DNA from: JBLNCE01 sp050260415
GTDB lineage: Bacteria > Bacillota > UBA4882 > JAAYXC01
Direction: 5' to 3'
Length of the DNA stretch: 34,187 bases
Assembly: GCA_050260415.1 (NCBI GenBank)
Contig: JBLNCE010000097.1
Coordinates: 1-34,187 of the forward strand
Shown: one piece after another, positions 14,351 through 23,146 of the stretch
How the letters are laid out: each line of letters begins with the position of its first letter
Numbering within the stretch: the stretch's first letter is position 1
Made by a program: the position numbers and the translations under genes
The notes under the pieces: generated by a model
The model's input: the letters and a program-made list of their open reading frames with translations, nothing else
Told to the model about the DNA's origin: nothing
Databases searched by the model: none

Positions 14351-17068
14351 TTAACCCCGGGCCACCTCCATCAATGCCCGCTCCAGTTCAGCGGGCGTCG
14401 GCGGCTTGGCCAGGTGCCGGTCGAAACCAGCCTCGCGCGCCCGCCGCAGATCCTCGGGCAGGGCGTAGCCGCTCAAGGCCACGAGAAAAACGCTCCTGAG
14501 CGCCGCATCCGCGCGAAAAGCCCTGGCGACGTCATAGCCGTCCATGCCGGGCAGCCCGATATCGCAGAGCAGGACCTCCGGCCGGAACTGGCGCGCCGTG
14601 GCCAGTCCCTCGGGGCCGCTATGGGCGACCGCGACCACGTGCTCATCCAGCTCGATCAACTCGCGCAGACTCTCGGCCACGTCGACGTTGTCCTCGATGA
14701 TCAGCACCCGCCGGCGGCATGCAAACCCCGGTCGCGCCGCAGGCGGCGGCTCCGCCTCGTCCGGGGTCTCCTCGCATGGCAGGCGCACCACGAATTCCGA
14801 TCCTTTACCGATCCCCTCGCTGGTGGCGCTCACCCGTCCGCCGTGCAGTTCGACGAGTCCTTTGACGAGCGCCAATCCCAACCCGAGTCCGCCGCGGCTG
14901 CGATCCAACGTCCGGTCCGCCTGTATGAAAGGTTGGAACAATAGCGGGAACATCTCCGGTTGTATGCCCGCGCCCGTATCCGCCACGCGGATGCATGCTC
15001 CATGCCCGGCGCAATCGTAGCCCACGGAGACGGTGGTACTGTCACCCCGGCGGGTGAATTTGGCCGCGTTCTGCAACAGATTCCCGACCACCTGCGCCAA
15101 GCGGGCCTCATCGGCGTGGACGAAAATGGGGGTGGTGACGAACTCAGCCGATAAACGCACGCCGTTTTTTTCGAAGAGGGACCGATAATCCTCCATCGTC
15201 CGCCGCACGAGTTGATTGAGTTCGAGCCTCCGCCGCTGCAATTTGATCTTGTTCCGCGTGATGCGCGTAAGGTCGAGCAGGTCGTCCACCAGGCGCGCCA
15301 GTTGGCCGACCTGCCGATCGAGGACATCCTTGGCGCGTCTCGCTTGCTCTCCGCCGGGCGCGACGCGGTCGAGGATGTCGAGGCTGTTGCGGATAGGGGT
15401 GAGCGGGTTGCGCAGTTCATGTGAGAGCACCGCCAGAAACTCGTTCTTGCGCCGGTCGGCCTCGCGGAGTTCCTGGTAGGCGGCATTGAGTTCCTTGGCC
15501 TGCGCCGTCAGCTCCTCATTGAGGGCGATCAACTCCTCCCGCTTCTCAAGCAGTGCCTGCTCGAACAACTTACGTTCGGTGATATCCTGAACCGTTCCAA
15601 ACCCGCCAATCGCCGCGCCTTGCTGGTCTAGTTCCAATTCAGCCCGTTCGCGGACCCACTTGATCCCGCCCGCCGCGACAATGCGGTGTTCGATGTCATA
15701 AGGCTCGCCATGGAGAGCCGCCGTCCATTTCTGGTCGACGTATTCCCGGTCCTCCGGGTGGACGGCGGCGAGGAAAGTATTATACGTCAACGGTGTGCCC
15801 ACCGGGATACCAAAGATGCGGTAGGTCTCATCGGACCAGAGCAGCTCATTGCGGGGCACATTCAGCCGCCAGCTTCCGGTATGCGCCACGGCCTGAGCGC
15901 GGTTCAGATCCATCTGGCTCTCGCGTACGGCCCGCTCGGATTGCTTGCGCTCCTTCTCCCGCAGTTCTTTCTGCACCCACGCGTAGAGAACGGGCGCGAT
16001 TTTGTCCGCGACCGCCTCGAGGAACTCCCGGTCTTCCTCGGTATAGCCGGAATCCTTGTTGGCAAAGTTGAAAAGACCGATGACATTGCCTTGGAACAGG
16101 ATCGGCGCCGCGAGATTGTTCCGAATCGGCACGTGACCGGGCGGAACATTTGACGGCTCGTTCGCGTAGAAAGTCTTCTTTTCCAAGAGCGCGCGGCTCC
16201 AGAGCCCTTTCCATTCCTCATGCGGGTAGATGACGCACTTCTCCCTCATCTCACACTCATCAAACATCCTTGACATGGTCGGGCAGATCAGATCGCCTCC
16301 TTCATCGATGTAGCCGAAGACCCCATGCTTGCTTTCCATCCCTTCCCGCATGATATCCAGGGCCTTATCATACATGTCCTCGCCGGCTTCTTCCACAAAC
16401 ACCCGCAGCACCTTGTTTGCCAAGGCAATCACGCGGTTTTCCTTGGCCATCTCCGTCTCCACCCGTTTGCGCTCGGTGATGTCATGGCCGTAGATACGAA
16501 CGAAGCGGTCCCGGGCGGAATAATAAAACATCTGTTGGTAGCTTCGTTCGCCAACGGCCAGATCGCGGACGCAGGTATTGGTTTTTCCCTCGCGGAAGGG
16601 GCGCACCACCGCCGCCCAATCCACCAGCCACGGATGTGTCAGCCCCTGCGCGCGCAGATCCGGGAAGAGACCGAGCGACGCCGGGTTGGCGTACCGGATG
16701 CGTCCGTCCAGGTCCACTTCCATCACCGGGTTTGGATTGTGGTCCGGAAACGAGGCCATGTAGGCAAGTTTGCTCTCAGCTTCTCTGCGCCCGGCGACCT
16801 CCTCCTGAAGCCGGGCATTGGCGGCTTCCAGCGCGAGAGTCCGTTCCCGGACCAACTCTTCGAGGCGCGCGCGGCGTCTCTCCAATTCGATCTCGGTCCG
16901 TTTACGCTCCGCGATCTCCTCCCGCAGAACCCGGTTGGCGTGCTCCAGTGCCGCCATTCCTTCCTTGACACCGGTTTCCAGTTCGTCCTTGGCCCGCGGC
17001 AATGCCGCCTCCATCCGCATCCGCACGGTAATGTCACGGCTCCAAGCCTTCCCGGTATCGTCCGTCAT
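14351..17068 (-). CDS. Hybrid sensor histidine kinase (PAS-GAF-PAS-HisKA-HATPase-REC)
   Basis: This is a 905-residue soluble hybrid kinase with no membrane segment. The order is: coiled coil (20-100), PAS (about 105-200, ending DITERK), GAF (about 205-365) with a cysteine-bearing segment (Cys 262, 272, 278; PHEEW), a second PAS (about 390-500, ending QDITERK), HisKA with phospho-His 550 in VLSHELRNPL, an ATP-binding domain with NLLQNAAKF, DTGAGI and GGLGLGLALVKG, and a C-terminal receiver (from 786) with phospho-Asp 836 in LLCDIGLPGMDG and the K of LAKPP. Start is ATG 17068 with GGAGG 11 bases upstream. An earlier in-frame ATG at 17200 would add 44 residues without a ribosome site. No response regulator or output gene is adjacent. 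Signal is unknown. Confidence 0.92.
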   Translation of the reverse strand: MTDDTGKAWSRDITVRMRMEAALPRAKDELETGVKEGMAALEHANRVLREEIAERKRTEIELERRRARLEELVRERTLALEAANARLQEEVAGRREAESKLAYMASFPDHNPNPVMEVDLDGRIRYANPASLGLFPDLRAQGLTHPWLVDWAAVVRPFREGKTNTCVRDLAVGERSYQQMFYYSARDRFVRIYGHDITERKRVETEMAKENRVIALANKVLRVFVEEAGEDMYDKALDIMREGMESKHGVFGYIDEGGDLICPTMSRMFDECEMREKCVIYPHEEWKGLWSRALLEKKTFYANEPSNVPPGHVPIRNNLAAPILFQGNVIGLFNFANKDSGYTEEDREFLEAVADKIAPVLYAWVQKELREKERKQSERAVRESQMDLNRAQAVAHTGSWRLNVPRNELLWSDETYRIFGIPVGTPLTYNTFLAAVHPEDREYVDQKWTAALHGEPYDIEHRIVAAGGIKWVRERAELELDQQGAAIGGFGTVQDITERKLFEQALLEKREELIALNEELTAQAKELNAAYQELREADRRKNEFLAVLSHELRNPLTPIRNSLDILDRVAPGGEQARRAKDVLDRQVGQLARLVDDLLDLTRITRNKIKLQRRRLELNQLVRRTMEDYRSLFEKNGVRLSAEFVTTPIFVHADEARLAQVVGNLLQNAAKFTRRGDSTTVSVGYDCAGHGACIRVADTGAGIQPEMFPLLFQPFIQADRTLDRSRGGLGLGLALVKGLVELHGGRVSATSEGIGKGSEFVVRLPCEETPDEAEPPPAARPGFACRRRVLIIEDNVDVAESLRELIELDEHVVAVAHSGPEGLATARQFRPEVLLCDIGLPGMDGYDVARAFRADAALRSVFLVALSGYALPEDLRRAREAGFDRHLAKPPTPAELERALMEVARG

Positions 17069-17280
17069 CGGTCGACAATCCTCCATCCTTTGCGCCTTGA
17101 GGCAGCGCATGATGTGAATAGCGGCAAGCACTGCCGCCGGACCGCTTCGTCCTCGGCGATCTGGAACCGGGCCGTTCTCTCCCTCCCGAACCGCGCGCAC
17201 GGCGTGAACGTGTTCGGTCTGATGAGATTAAGATGAATTGTTCTTCATTTCCCTTTTGTCTACCTTCTGTTGTGTGCGAG

Positions 17281-17307
17281 AATCAAAACCCCAGCTAAGG
17301 CTGGGGT
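17281..17307 (-). terminator. Rho-independent terminator of the sugar kinase gene
   Basis: On the minus strand an 8-bp stem ACCCCAGC / GCTGGGGT (17300-17307 with 17288-17295, 4-base loop) is followed by TTTTGATT. It lies 76 bases after the stop of the kinase at 17383 and upstream of the histidine kinase start, separating the two units. Confidence 0.85.
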
Positions 17308-17382
17308 CTCAGGTCGTCACCACCGCTTCGGGCCTGGTTTCGGCCGCCTTAACCAGAAGGCGCCGGGCGCATCGCCCCGCTG

Positions 17383-18498
17383 TTAACCGCTCCCACCCGC
17401 CGCATACCGCGCCACGATCCCGCCCATCTCGCCGAACTTGGCCTCCATGTCCGCGACCATCTTGAATTGGGTCCTGGCGCGGTCGAGGTTATGGTGCTCC
17501 CGCTGGATCTTGTAATATGGGTCGCCGCGCAGATAATCGGTTAAGAAACGCATGCCCTGTTCGAAGGTGATGAGCTTGGCCGCGAACGGGAGCAGATCGA
17601 TCTCCCGCGCGGTCAGGAAACCACCGGCCGCCTCCAAGTAGCCCCGCGTGTAGTGCTCGAAAAGCTCCAGATCCAATCCCACTTTGGACAGATCCCGTTC
17701 ATCCTCGGCGGCGGGCATAGCTCCCGCGCGGATGGCGTCGCCGAAATCATACAGCGCCAGGCCGGGCATGACCGTATCCAGATCGATCACGCAGATGCCC
17801 TCCCCGGTCAGGTCGTCGATCAGGATATTATTCAGTTTCGTGTCGTTATGCGTCACGCGCAGCGGCAGCCGGCCTTCGGCCAGGAGATCCACCAGGATAC
17901 CGGTTTCCTCCGCGCGCGCCTCGACGAAAGCGATCTCGCGGGCAACGGAACGCCCGCGGCCCTTGACGTCGGTCCGGACCGCCTCGGCGAAGGCCGCGTA
18001 ACGTTTGGCGGTGTGGTGAAAATCGGTGATCGTCTCATGAAGCGTCTCGACGGGATAATCCGCCAGCTGGCACAAGAAACGGCCGAATGCCTTGCCCGCG
18101 TTATATAGCTGCCGCGGCGTCTCCGCGATCTGATAGGACCGGGCGTTCTCGATAAAGCGATATGCCCGCCAATAATCGCCTTCGTCCGTCCGGTGGAGGA
18201 ATCGGCCGCCCTCGGCGCGGACCAGATTGATCGTCTCCCGGTCCACGTCGCCCCCGGCGGCGATCACCTTCCGGCGCAGATGCTCCGTGACCGCCACCAT
18301 GTTCGCCATGAGCTTCTCCGGCTCCTTGAAGACATGGTGATTGATGCGTTGCATCACGTACCGATGCGCGGCACCGTCGGCCGTTCGAAAAAGAACGGCG
18401 TATGTGTCGTTGATGTGCCCGTCGCCGCAAGGTTGGGCCTCGATAAAATCTCCTTCAAAGGCAAAGTGTTTGACCATGGCCGGGAAGTTCGGCGTCAT
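17383..18498 (-). CDS. Aminoglycoside phosphotransferase-fold sugar kinase (N-acetylhexosamine 1-kinase-like)
   Basis: This 371-residue cytoplasmic kinase has the APH/choline-kinase fold. The N-terminal lobe has GDGHINDTYAV (about 25-35) and YVMQRINHHVF with the ATP-lobe lysine replaced by the Q-R-I-N pattern typical of this subfamily. The catalytic loop is VTHNDTKLNNILID (His 217, Asp 219) and the metal site is VIDLDTVMPGLALYDFGD (Asp 239, Asp 241). These blocks match NahK-type kinases that phosphorylate GlcNAc/GalNAc at C1. Many such genes are annotated as mucin desulfatase or phosphotransferase. Start is ATG 18498 with GAGGTGG 8 bases upstream. No lacto-N-biose pathway genes are nearby, so the substrate is not settled. 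Confidence 0.85.
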   Translation of the reverse strand: MTPNFPAMVKHFAFEGDFIEAQPCGDGHINDTYAVLFRTADGAAHRYVMQRINHHVFKEPEKLMANMVAVTEHLRRKVIAAGGDVDRETINLVRAEGGRFLHRTDEGDYWRAYRFIENARSYQIAETPRQLYNAGKAFGRFLCQLADYPVETLHETITDFHHTAKRYAAFAEAVRTDVKGRGRSVAREIAFVEARAEETGILVDLLAEGRLPLRVTHNDTKLNNILIDDLTGEGICVIDLDTVMPGLALYDFGDAIRAGAMPAAEDERDLSKVGLDLELFEHYTRGYLEAAGGFLTAREIDLLPFAAKLITFEQGMRFLTDYLRGDPYYKIQREHHNLDRARTQFKMVADMEAKFGEMGGIVARYAAGGSG

Positions 18499-18627
18499 TG
18501 CGAAATCCACCTCGGTCGTTTTTTCGGGACGCCAGGGCAACAGGGTAATGCGTATGGGTTTGACACAACCCCCTTTTGTTCTTCATTGCCCTGACAATTC
18601 CCTGCTAGCGGCGTTGCGAGTGAGAGC

Positions 18628-18646
18628 CCGGCTTTTGCAAAACCGG
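18628..18646. promoter_or_regulatory. Palindrome in the divergent kinase/MFS intergenic region
   Basis: TTTTGCAAAA (18633-18642) is a perfect 10-base palindrome flanked by CCGG on both sides (CCGGC on the left). It lies between divergent genes at 18498 and 18786 and could be an operator. No regulator gene is adjacent, so this is tentative. No clear -35/-10 pair was found in the region. Confidence 0.3.
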
Positions 18647-18785
18647 TCCTGACTCACCCGGCGTTCTCACGGAGGCTCTGTTTGGAATCCCCCGGCAGGA
18701 AACCCTCTCCTTCACGGCGAATCCTGGTTCGCGCCACGCGAATATCGCTTCTCCCCCCCCCAATCCACGGCAAAGGTCTGATGAG

Positions 18786-20060
18786 ATGTCCTTCCGTCGC
18801 GCCCCCCGCCATACGGCCGCCATGCTGCGCGGCATCCGGGGCAACGCCCGAGTCCTGCTGCTCAATGAACCGCTCTTCGTGATCCCCTTCGGCCTGTACA
18901 CCGTCTACGCCAGCCTGTACATGCGGGAGTTGGGGCTCTCCGCGCGCCAGATCGGCCTCCTGGCCTCCGTGGGCGCGGCCGGTTATATGGCCTTTTCCAC
19001 CGTCGCCGGCCACATCGTGGACCGGCTGGGCCGCCGGCGCACGACGCTGCTCTTTGACCTCGTCGCCTGGTCCCTGGCGATGCTGCTCTTCGCCACTGCG
19101 CGGAACTTCCCCCAATTCCTCTTGGCCACCCTCGCCAACAGCCTGGCGGCGATCCCGGCCACGGCCTGGTCCTGCTGGCTGGTGGAGGATTACCAGCCCG
19201 AGGAGCGGCTGCCCATCTTCACCGCCCTGCAGATGGCCACGCCCCTGGGGGCCTTCTTTACCCCCCTCGGCGGCTGGCTCATCCGCCAGGCCGGCGTGGT
19301 GCCCGGCACGCGCCTCTTGTACGTTTTCGCCTTTGTCAGCATGACGGCGATGTTCTTCATCCGCAACCGCTGGACGACCGAGTCGCGCGTCGGCGCGGCA
19401 CGCCAAAAGACCACCGGGAAGCATACGTTCTCCGAGTCGTGGCGGGACTACGGACGCTCGCTCAAGCTACTCGCGGCCAACCGTACCGCGATGGTCTATT
19501 TCGTCCTCACTGGCATGCTCTGGTTCCGGGATAGCCTGGTCGCGCCCTTTGTCCAGCTCCTGCTGGTGGACCGGCTCGAGATGCCCGAGGGCCTCCTGGC
19601 CGTCTTCCCCGCCGTCGGCGGCGCCGCCACCATCGTGGTCCTGATCTACGTCCTGCCCTACCTCCTGGGCCGCGAGCGGGTGGGCGTCGCCTGGGGCCTC
19701 CTGCTCTCGGCCGCGTCCATCGCCGTCCTCCTCTTTGCGCCCGCCGGCAACGTGCTCTGGGTCTCGCTCAGCAACATCCTGGGCGCCGCCGGCCTGGCGG
19801 TGCTCACCCCCGCGCTCAACACCGGCTGGAACAACGCCCTCGGCGACGCCGAACGCGCCAAGGTCCTCGCCATCGCCGCCGTCGTCTGGAGCCTCATGAA
19901 ACTGCCGGCGGGGTACGTGGGCGGCGTGCTCTACCATATCGCGCCGGTCTGGCCGTTCGTGGCGTGCATGGCGCTGCTGCTGTTGGGGTTGCCGATGGTG
20001 TATTGGGGGACGGAGAGGAAGAGGGAGAGGGGGATGGGGGCGGGGGTGGATGTGGGGTAG
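18786..20060 (+). CDS. Major facilitator superfamily (MFS) transporter
   Basis: This 424-residue integral membrane protein has about 12 hydrophobic segments in two halves, joined by a charged loop (about 195-220, RVGAARQKTTGKHTF). The MFS motif A is clear between segments 2 and 3: GHIVDRLGRRRTT (about 77-89). A weaker copy occurs in the second half. It begins with ATG after AAAGG. A second in-frame ATG 12 codons later has no ribosome site. It stands alone on the plus strand and is divergent from the sugar kinase. No substrate can be read; drug efflux and sugar export are both possible. The C-terminal tail is basic then glycine-rich (ERKRERGMGAG). Confidence 0.88.
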   Translation: MSFRRAPRHTAAMLRGIRGNARVLLLNEPLFVIPFGLYTVYASLYMRELGLSARQIGLLASVGAAGYMAFSTVAGHIVDRLGRRRTTLLFDLVAWSLAMLLFATARNFPQFLLATLANSLAAIPATAWSCWLVEDYQPEERLPIFTALQMATPLGAFFTPLGGWLIRQAGVVPGTRLLYVFAFVSMTAMFFIRNRWTTESRVGAARQKTTGKHTFSESWRDYGRSLKLLAANRTAMVYFVLTGMLWFRDSLVAPFVQLLLVDRLEMPEGLLAVFPAVGGAATIVVLIYVLPYLLGRERVGVAWGLLLSAASIAVLLFAPAGNVLWVSLSNILGAAGLAVLTPALNTGWNNALGDAERAKVLAIAAVVWSLMKLPAGYVGGVLYHIAPVWPFVACMALLLLGLPMVYWGTERKRERGMGAGVDVG

Positions 20061-20117
20061 GCCGGAGGATGAATGTGGTTTTTCGTTCGTTTAGCGCATG
20101 GCATGGATATGGGCCGA

Positions 20118-20137
20118 CGGCGGGCTGAAGTCCGCCG
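20118..20137. repeat. Hairpin of the GGCGGGCTGAAGTCCGCC dispersed-repeat type
   Basis: CGGCGG / CCGCCG (20118-20123 and 20132-20137) with an 8-base loop lies 58 bases after the MFS stop. The surrounding text (GGCGGGCTGAAGTCCGCCGC) is like an intergenic repeat I recall from various environmental genomes. It could also help end the MFS transcript, but there is no T-run. Confidence 0.45.
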
Positions 20138-20199
20138 CTAAACAATAGTACCCTGATAGGGCACTGAGACCGGATGGACGCGTTCAGGCCGATGCCCAC

Positions 20200-20228
20200 T
20201 TGACCCTGACCCAAACAACTCCTATAAT
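20200..20228 (+). promoter_or_regulatory. Near-consensus sigma-70 promoter for the Phd-Uma2 fusion gene
   Basis: TTGACC (20200-20205) and TATAAT (20223-20228) have exactly 17 bases between them. Transcription would start near 20235, about 40 bases before the ATG at 20274. It is one of the strongest promoters visible in the window. Confidence 0.85.
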
Positions 20229-20273
20229 GAAATCAGCTAATTCAGCTAAAATCCCGCCGGGAAGGTGCCCCCC

Positions 20274-21011
20274 ATGATCGTCAACGCCACCGATCTCAAG
20301 AACAACCTCGGCAAGTACCTCCGGCTCTCCGCCCGGGAGGAGATCCTCATCACCAGCAACGGCCGTTACGTGGCCAGGTTGTCCGCCTATGACGGCGCCG
20401 GCGCGCCGCCCGCCGCGGGTGGGAGGGCCGGGGAGGGGGCGCCGGTATACGATTACGCGCCGCGAAAGGCCACCTACGAGGAGTTTCTGCGCCTCACGGA
20501 GAGCAGCGAGGAGCGGTACGAGTATATCGACGGCGAGATCCACGTCCTGGCCTCACCCACGATCTCACACCAGCGCGTGCTCGGCGAGCTCTACGGCATC
20601 TTCCGCCAATGTTTCCAGGGCAAGCCATACCTCCCGATGCTGGCGCCGTTCGACATCACGCTCAAGAGGCACGTCGAGGATATTAACGTGGTCCAGCCGG
20701 ACCTGATGGTGATCTGCGATCTCGGGGAAAAGCGGAACGAAAGGGATTATTACATGGGCACCCCGACGCTCGTGGTGGAGATCCTCTCGGAGAGCACGCG
20801 CCGCAAGGATCTGATCGAGAAGCTGGATCTCTATATGTCCACCGGTGTACGGGAATACTGGCTCGTCAATCCCCTCAACAAAGAGGTGACCGTCCACTTC
20901 TTCGAAGACAACGACCTCAGCCGCAACGCGACCTACCGGGTTGGCGAAAGCGCCGTTTCCTGGGCCTTCCCGGGTGTGACGGCGAGTCTGGCGGACATCT
21001 TCGCCCCGTAA
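20274..21011 (+). CDS. Fusion protein: Phd/YefM-like antitoxin domain plus Uma2 family nuclease-like domain
   Basis: This is a 245-residue protein in two parts. Residues 1-42 read as a Phd/YefM antitoxin N-terminus: NATDLKNNLGKYL, then EEILITSNGRYVARLS, the DNA-binding and dimerisation part. A Gly/Ala/Pro-rich linker (about 43-60) follows. Residues 64-245 are a Uma2 (DUF820) PD-(D/E)XK-fold domain: YEYIDGEIHV, VVQPDLMVIC, TLVVEILSESTRRKDLIEK and GVREYWLVNP carry the expected Glu, Asp, Glu-x-Leu and Asp/Lys residues. Start is ATG 20274 with GGAAGG 8 bases upstream. Uma2 proteins are abundant and poorly understood, and a Phd-type domain on the same chain would suggest self-regulated expression. 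Domain calls are from motifs. The function of the fusion is unknown. Confidence 0.85.
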   Translation: MIVNATDLKNNLGKYLRLSAREEILITSNGRYVARLSAYDGAGAPPAAGGRAGEGAPVYDYAPRKATYEEFLRLTESSEERYEYIDGEIHVLASPTISHQRVLGELYGIFRQCFQGKPYLPMLAPFDITLKRHVEDINVVQPDLMVICDLGEKRNERDYYMGTPTLVVEILSESTRRKDLIEKLDLYMSTGVREYWLVNPLNKEVTVHFFEDNDLSRNATYRVGESAVSWAFPGVTASLADIFAP

Positions 21012-21034
21012 AAAGCGGCCGCGGTGGCTCCGGC

Positions 21035-21133
21035 CTATGGTCCCATCCCTAGTTCCCGCTCGACTAGCGCCAAGACCTGCGCGCGGTTGCCTTGCCACGC
21101 CTCCCACACCGAGGCGCACCAGGCGCGAATCAT
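21035..21133 (-). pseudogene. Short coding-like remnant (32 codons), unidentified
   Basis: ATG at 21131-21133 follows GGGGAGG and overlaps the stop of the frame described next (ATGA). The 32 residues (RAWCASVWEAWQGNRAQVLA, then LVERELGMGP) look like a natural amphipathic helical C-terminus, but match nothing I recognise. It could be a fragment of a decayed gene or chance. Confidence 0.25.
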
Positions 21134-21321
21134 TGCCTCCCCGCGCCCGGCGCGCCGGTGGGGTTTTCCGCCGAGATGGAACGCGTGCGGGCGTCGCTCA
21201 GGGTGAAGAGAGTCCCTAGACTGTTGTATGGATGTGGAGCACCGATACTCCTCCCCGTCTTATAAACTTCACCCAGGAATCCATTCCCGGGCAAAAATGA
21301 ACCTTGGAAGATATCGGTCAC
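21130..21321 (-). pseudogene. Remnant resembling the N-terminus of a DUF2961-type glycosidase-related protein
   Basis: The minus-strand frame reads HPYNSLGTLFTLSDARTRSI, followed by SAENPTGAPGAG and a stop at 21130. The S/T-R-S-I-S-x-E-N-x-T-G pattern is, from memory, the N-terminal hallmark of a subgroup of DUF2961 proteins, which are normally 350 residues or longer. Here only about 40 recognisable codons remain. The flanking frames up to 21560 are broken, including a stretch with a ribosome-site-like GGAGAA before ATG near 21481. The 21012-21709 interval otherwise holds no intact gene and reads as decayed DNA. Confidence 0.35.
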
Positions 21322-21709
21322 CTAAGGCGATCTGTCTCATGGTATACCGGGGCAGGCATTTCCTCTGGATTCCAATCTGCAGAAGCGAAGTCCCTCCCGC
21401 GCCAAGAAGGAATTCCCCCTCCCCCGCGGAACGATCATCACATAAGTCCTGGCAAAGTTCTGGCCGTAGATATTTCTTGTCATATTTGGATTCTCCTGCC
21501 GTCGACCTAACCGATGTCCCCCGCATCCGTCTCTTCTCATCGCGACCCGCTTTGCTTTCCACGGACACGAGATCGGGACGATGTGGGAGAACTGGACGAA
21601 ACTTACGCCTATCGGCCGGCGGCGGGGTGCCGGATCAGTTCACCGAGACCGGCGCGGATGACGAACTGCGTCAAGAATACGGGCTCACGGTGGAGGCAAG
21701 GAGCATTAC

Positions 21710-23146
21710 ATGCACGAAAAGGCACTGCACTGGCAATCCCTTACCGACCGGCTTCCTCCGCCCGTGAAGGACGAGGAGATCGACCGGGCATGGCTGGCGG
21801 CGGCGGCACAGATAGAGGGAAAGATCATCGTCCTAGACGATGACCCAACCGGCGTGCAGACGGTCCACGCCGTCCCGGTCTACACGTCGTGGGATACTGA
21901 CGCCCTGCGCCGGGTCATGCGGGAGACGGCCAAGGTGGTCTACATCCTGACCAATTCACGCGCCCTGACGAAGAGCGAGACGATCTGCCTCCACGGCCGT
22001 TTGGCCGCCAGCCTGCAGCTTATCGCCCGGGAAGAGAACCAAGGAATGCTCCTCATCTCCCGAAGCGACTCCACGCTCAGGGGGCACTACCCCGCGGAGA
22101 CACACGCTCTTTACGAGGTGCTTGCCAAGGACGCGGCGGTTGACGGGGAAATCATCGCGCCTTGTTTCCCGGAGGGCGGACGGTTTACGATCGGGGACGT
22201 GCATTACGTCCGGGAGGGGGAGATGCTCGTTCCCGCCGGGCGGACGGAGTTTGCCCGCGATCCAACTTTTGGCTACGAGTCCTCCGACTTGAAGGAATGG
22301 ATCGCGGAGAAGACGGGCGGGGCCTTTCCCGCCGCGCGCGTGCTCGCTATCCCCCTGGAGATGCTGCGCCGGCGGGAGATCCCGGCGATCGCCGATCGCC
22401 TCATGAGTGTGACCGGTTTCAACAAAGTGGTGCTCAACGCGGTTGCCTACTCGGACCTCAAAGTCTTCACGATCGCGCTGGCCGAAGCCTTGGCCCGCGG
22501 CAAACGTTTTCTCTTTCGGACCGCAGCCTCCTTCGTGCAAGTCATGGGGGGGATCAAACCCAAACCGCTCCTGGACCGGACAACCCTGTACGGCACGGGC
22601 GTCTCCGGCGGTCCCGGCTTGATCGTGGCCGGATCATACGTGCAAAAGACAACCGCGCAACTCACTCGTCTCCGCGATCTCCCCGGCATGGCCTGGGTTG
22701 AGTGGGAAGCGGCCGCCGCCCGCACCACGCGCGGCCTCGCCGCCGAGGCCGACCGCGTCGTCAGCGAGGTCGAAAGCGCGCTGGCGTTTGGCATGGACGT
22801 CTGTGTCTACACCTCGAGGGACTATCTCAGGCAGGAAAAAAGCGCCGTCAGCGAACGAAACCTCATCTTCTCCACCCGCGTCTCGGACGGTCTCGTGCGG
22901 GTGGTGCAAGGTTTGCGGACCCGGCCCGGCTTTCTCGTCGTCAAGGGGGGAATCACCTCGAGCGACATCGGCGTCAAGGGACTGGGGGTACGGCGGGCAA
23001 TGGTCATGGGTCAGATCCGGCCGGGCGTTCCGGTCTGGGAACTGGGTCCCGAGAGCCGTTTCCCGGGTTTGCCCTATATAATCTTTCCCGGCAATGTCGG
23101 CACGGACGAGACGCTCAAAGACGTCGTCGAGGTCTTGCGAGGTTAG
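21710..23146 (+). CDS. Four-carbon acid sugar kinase family protein (DUF1537-type)
   Basis: This 478-residue cytoplasmic kinase belongs to the family that phosphorylates four-carbon sugar acids such as erythronate, threonate or 2-oxo-tetronate. The N-terminal sugar-binding domain has VLDDDPTGVQTV (about 41-52), TNSRAL (about 81), RSDSTLRGHYP (about 118-128) and APCFPEGGRFT. The C-terminal nucleotide-binding domain has GSYVQKTTAQL, VVKGGITSSDIGVKGLG (about 420-436) and IIFPGNVG. Start is ATG 21710 with AAGGAG 7 bases upstream. The usual partners (PdxA2-like dehydrogenase, aldolase, OtnI isomerase) are absent on both sides, so the pathway is not visible. A coding-like stub follows the stop (23152-23285) but no second gene could be established. 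Confidence 0.92.
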   Translation: MHEKALHWQSLTDRLPPPVKDEEIDRAWLAAAAQIEGKIIVLDDDPTGVQTVHAVPVYTSWDTDALRRVMRETAKVVYILTNSRALTKSETICLHGRLAASLQLIAREENQGMLLISRSDSTLRGHYPAETHALYEVLAKDAAVDGEIIAPCFPEGGRFTIGDVHYVREGEMLVPAGRTEFARDPTFGYESSDLKEWIAEKTGGAFPAARVLAIPLEMLRRREIPAIADRLMSVTGFNKVVLNAVAYSDLKVFTIALAEALARGKRFLFRTAASFVQVMGGIKPKPLLDRTTLYGTGVSGGPGLIVAGSYVQKTTAQLTRLRDLPGMAWVEWEAAAARTTRGLAAEADRVVSEVESALAFGMDVCVYTSRDYLRQEKSAVSERNLIFSTRVSDGLVRVVQGLRTRPGFLVVKGGITSSDIGVKGLGVRRAMVMGQIRPGVPVWELGPESRFPGLPYIIFPGNVGTDETLKDVVEVLRG

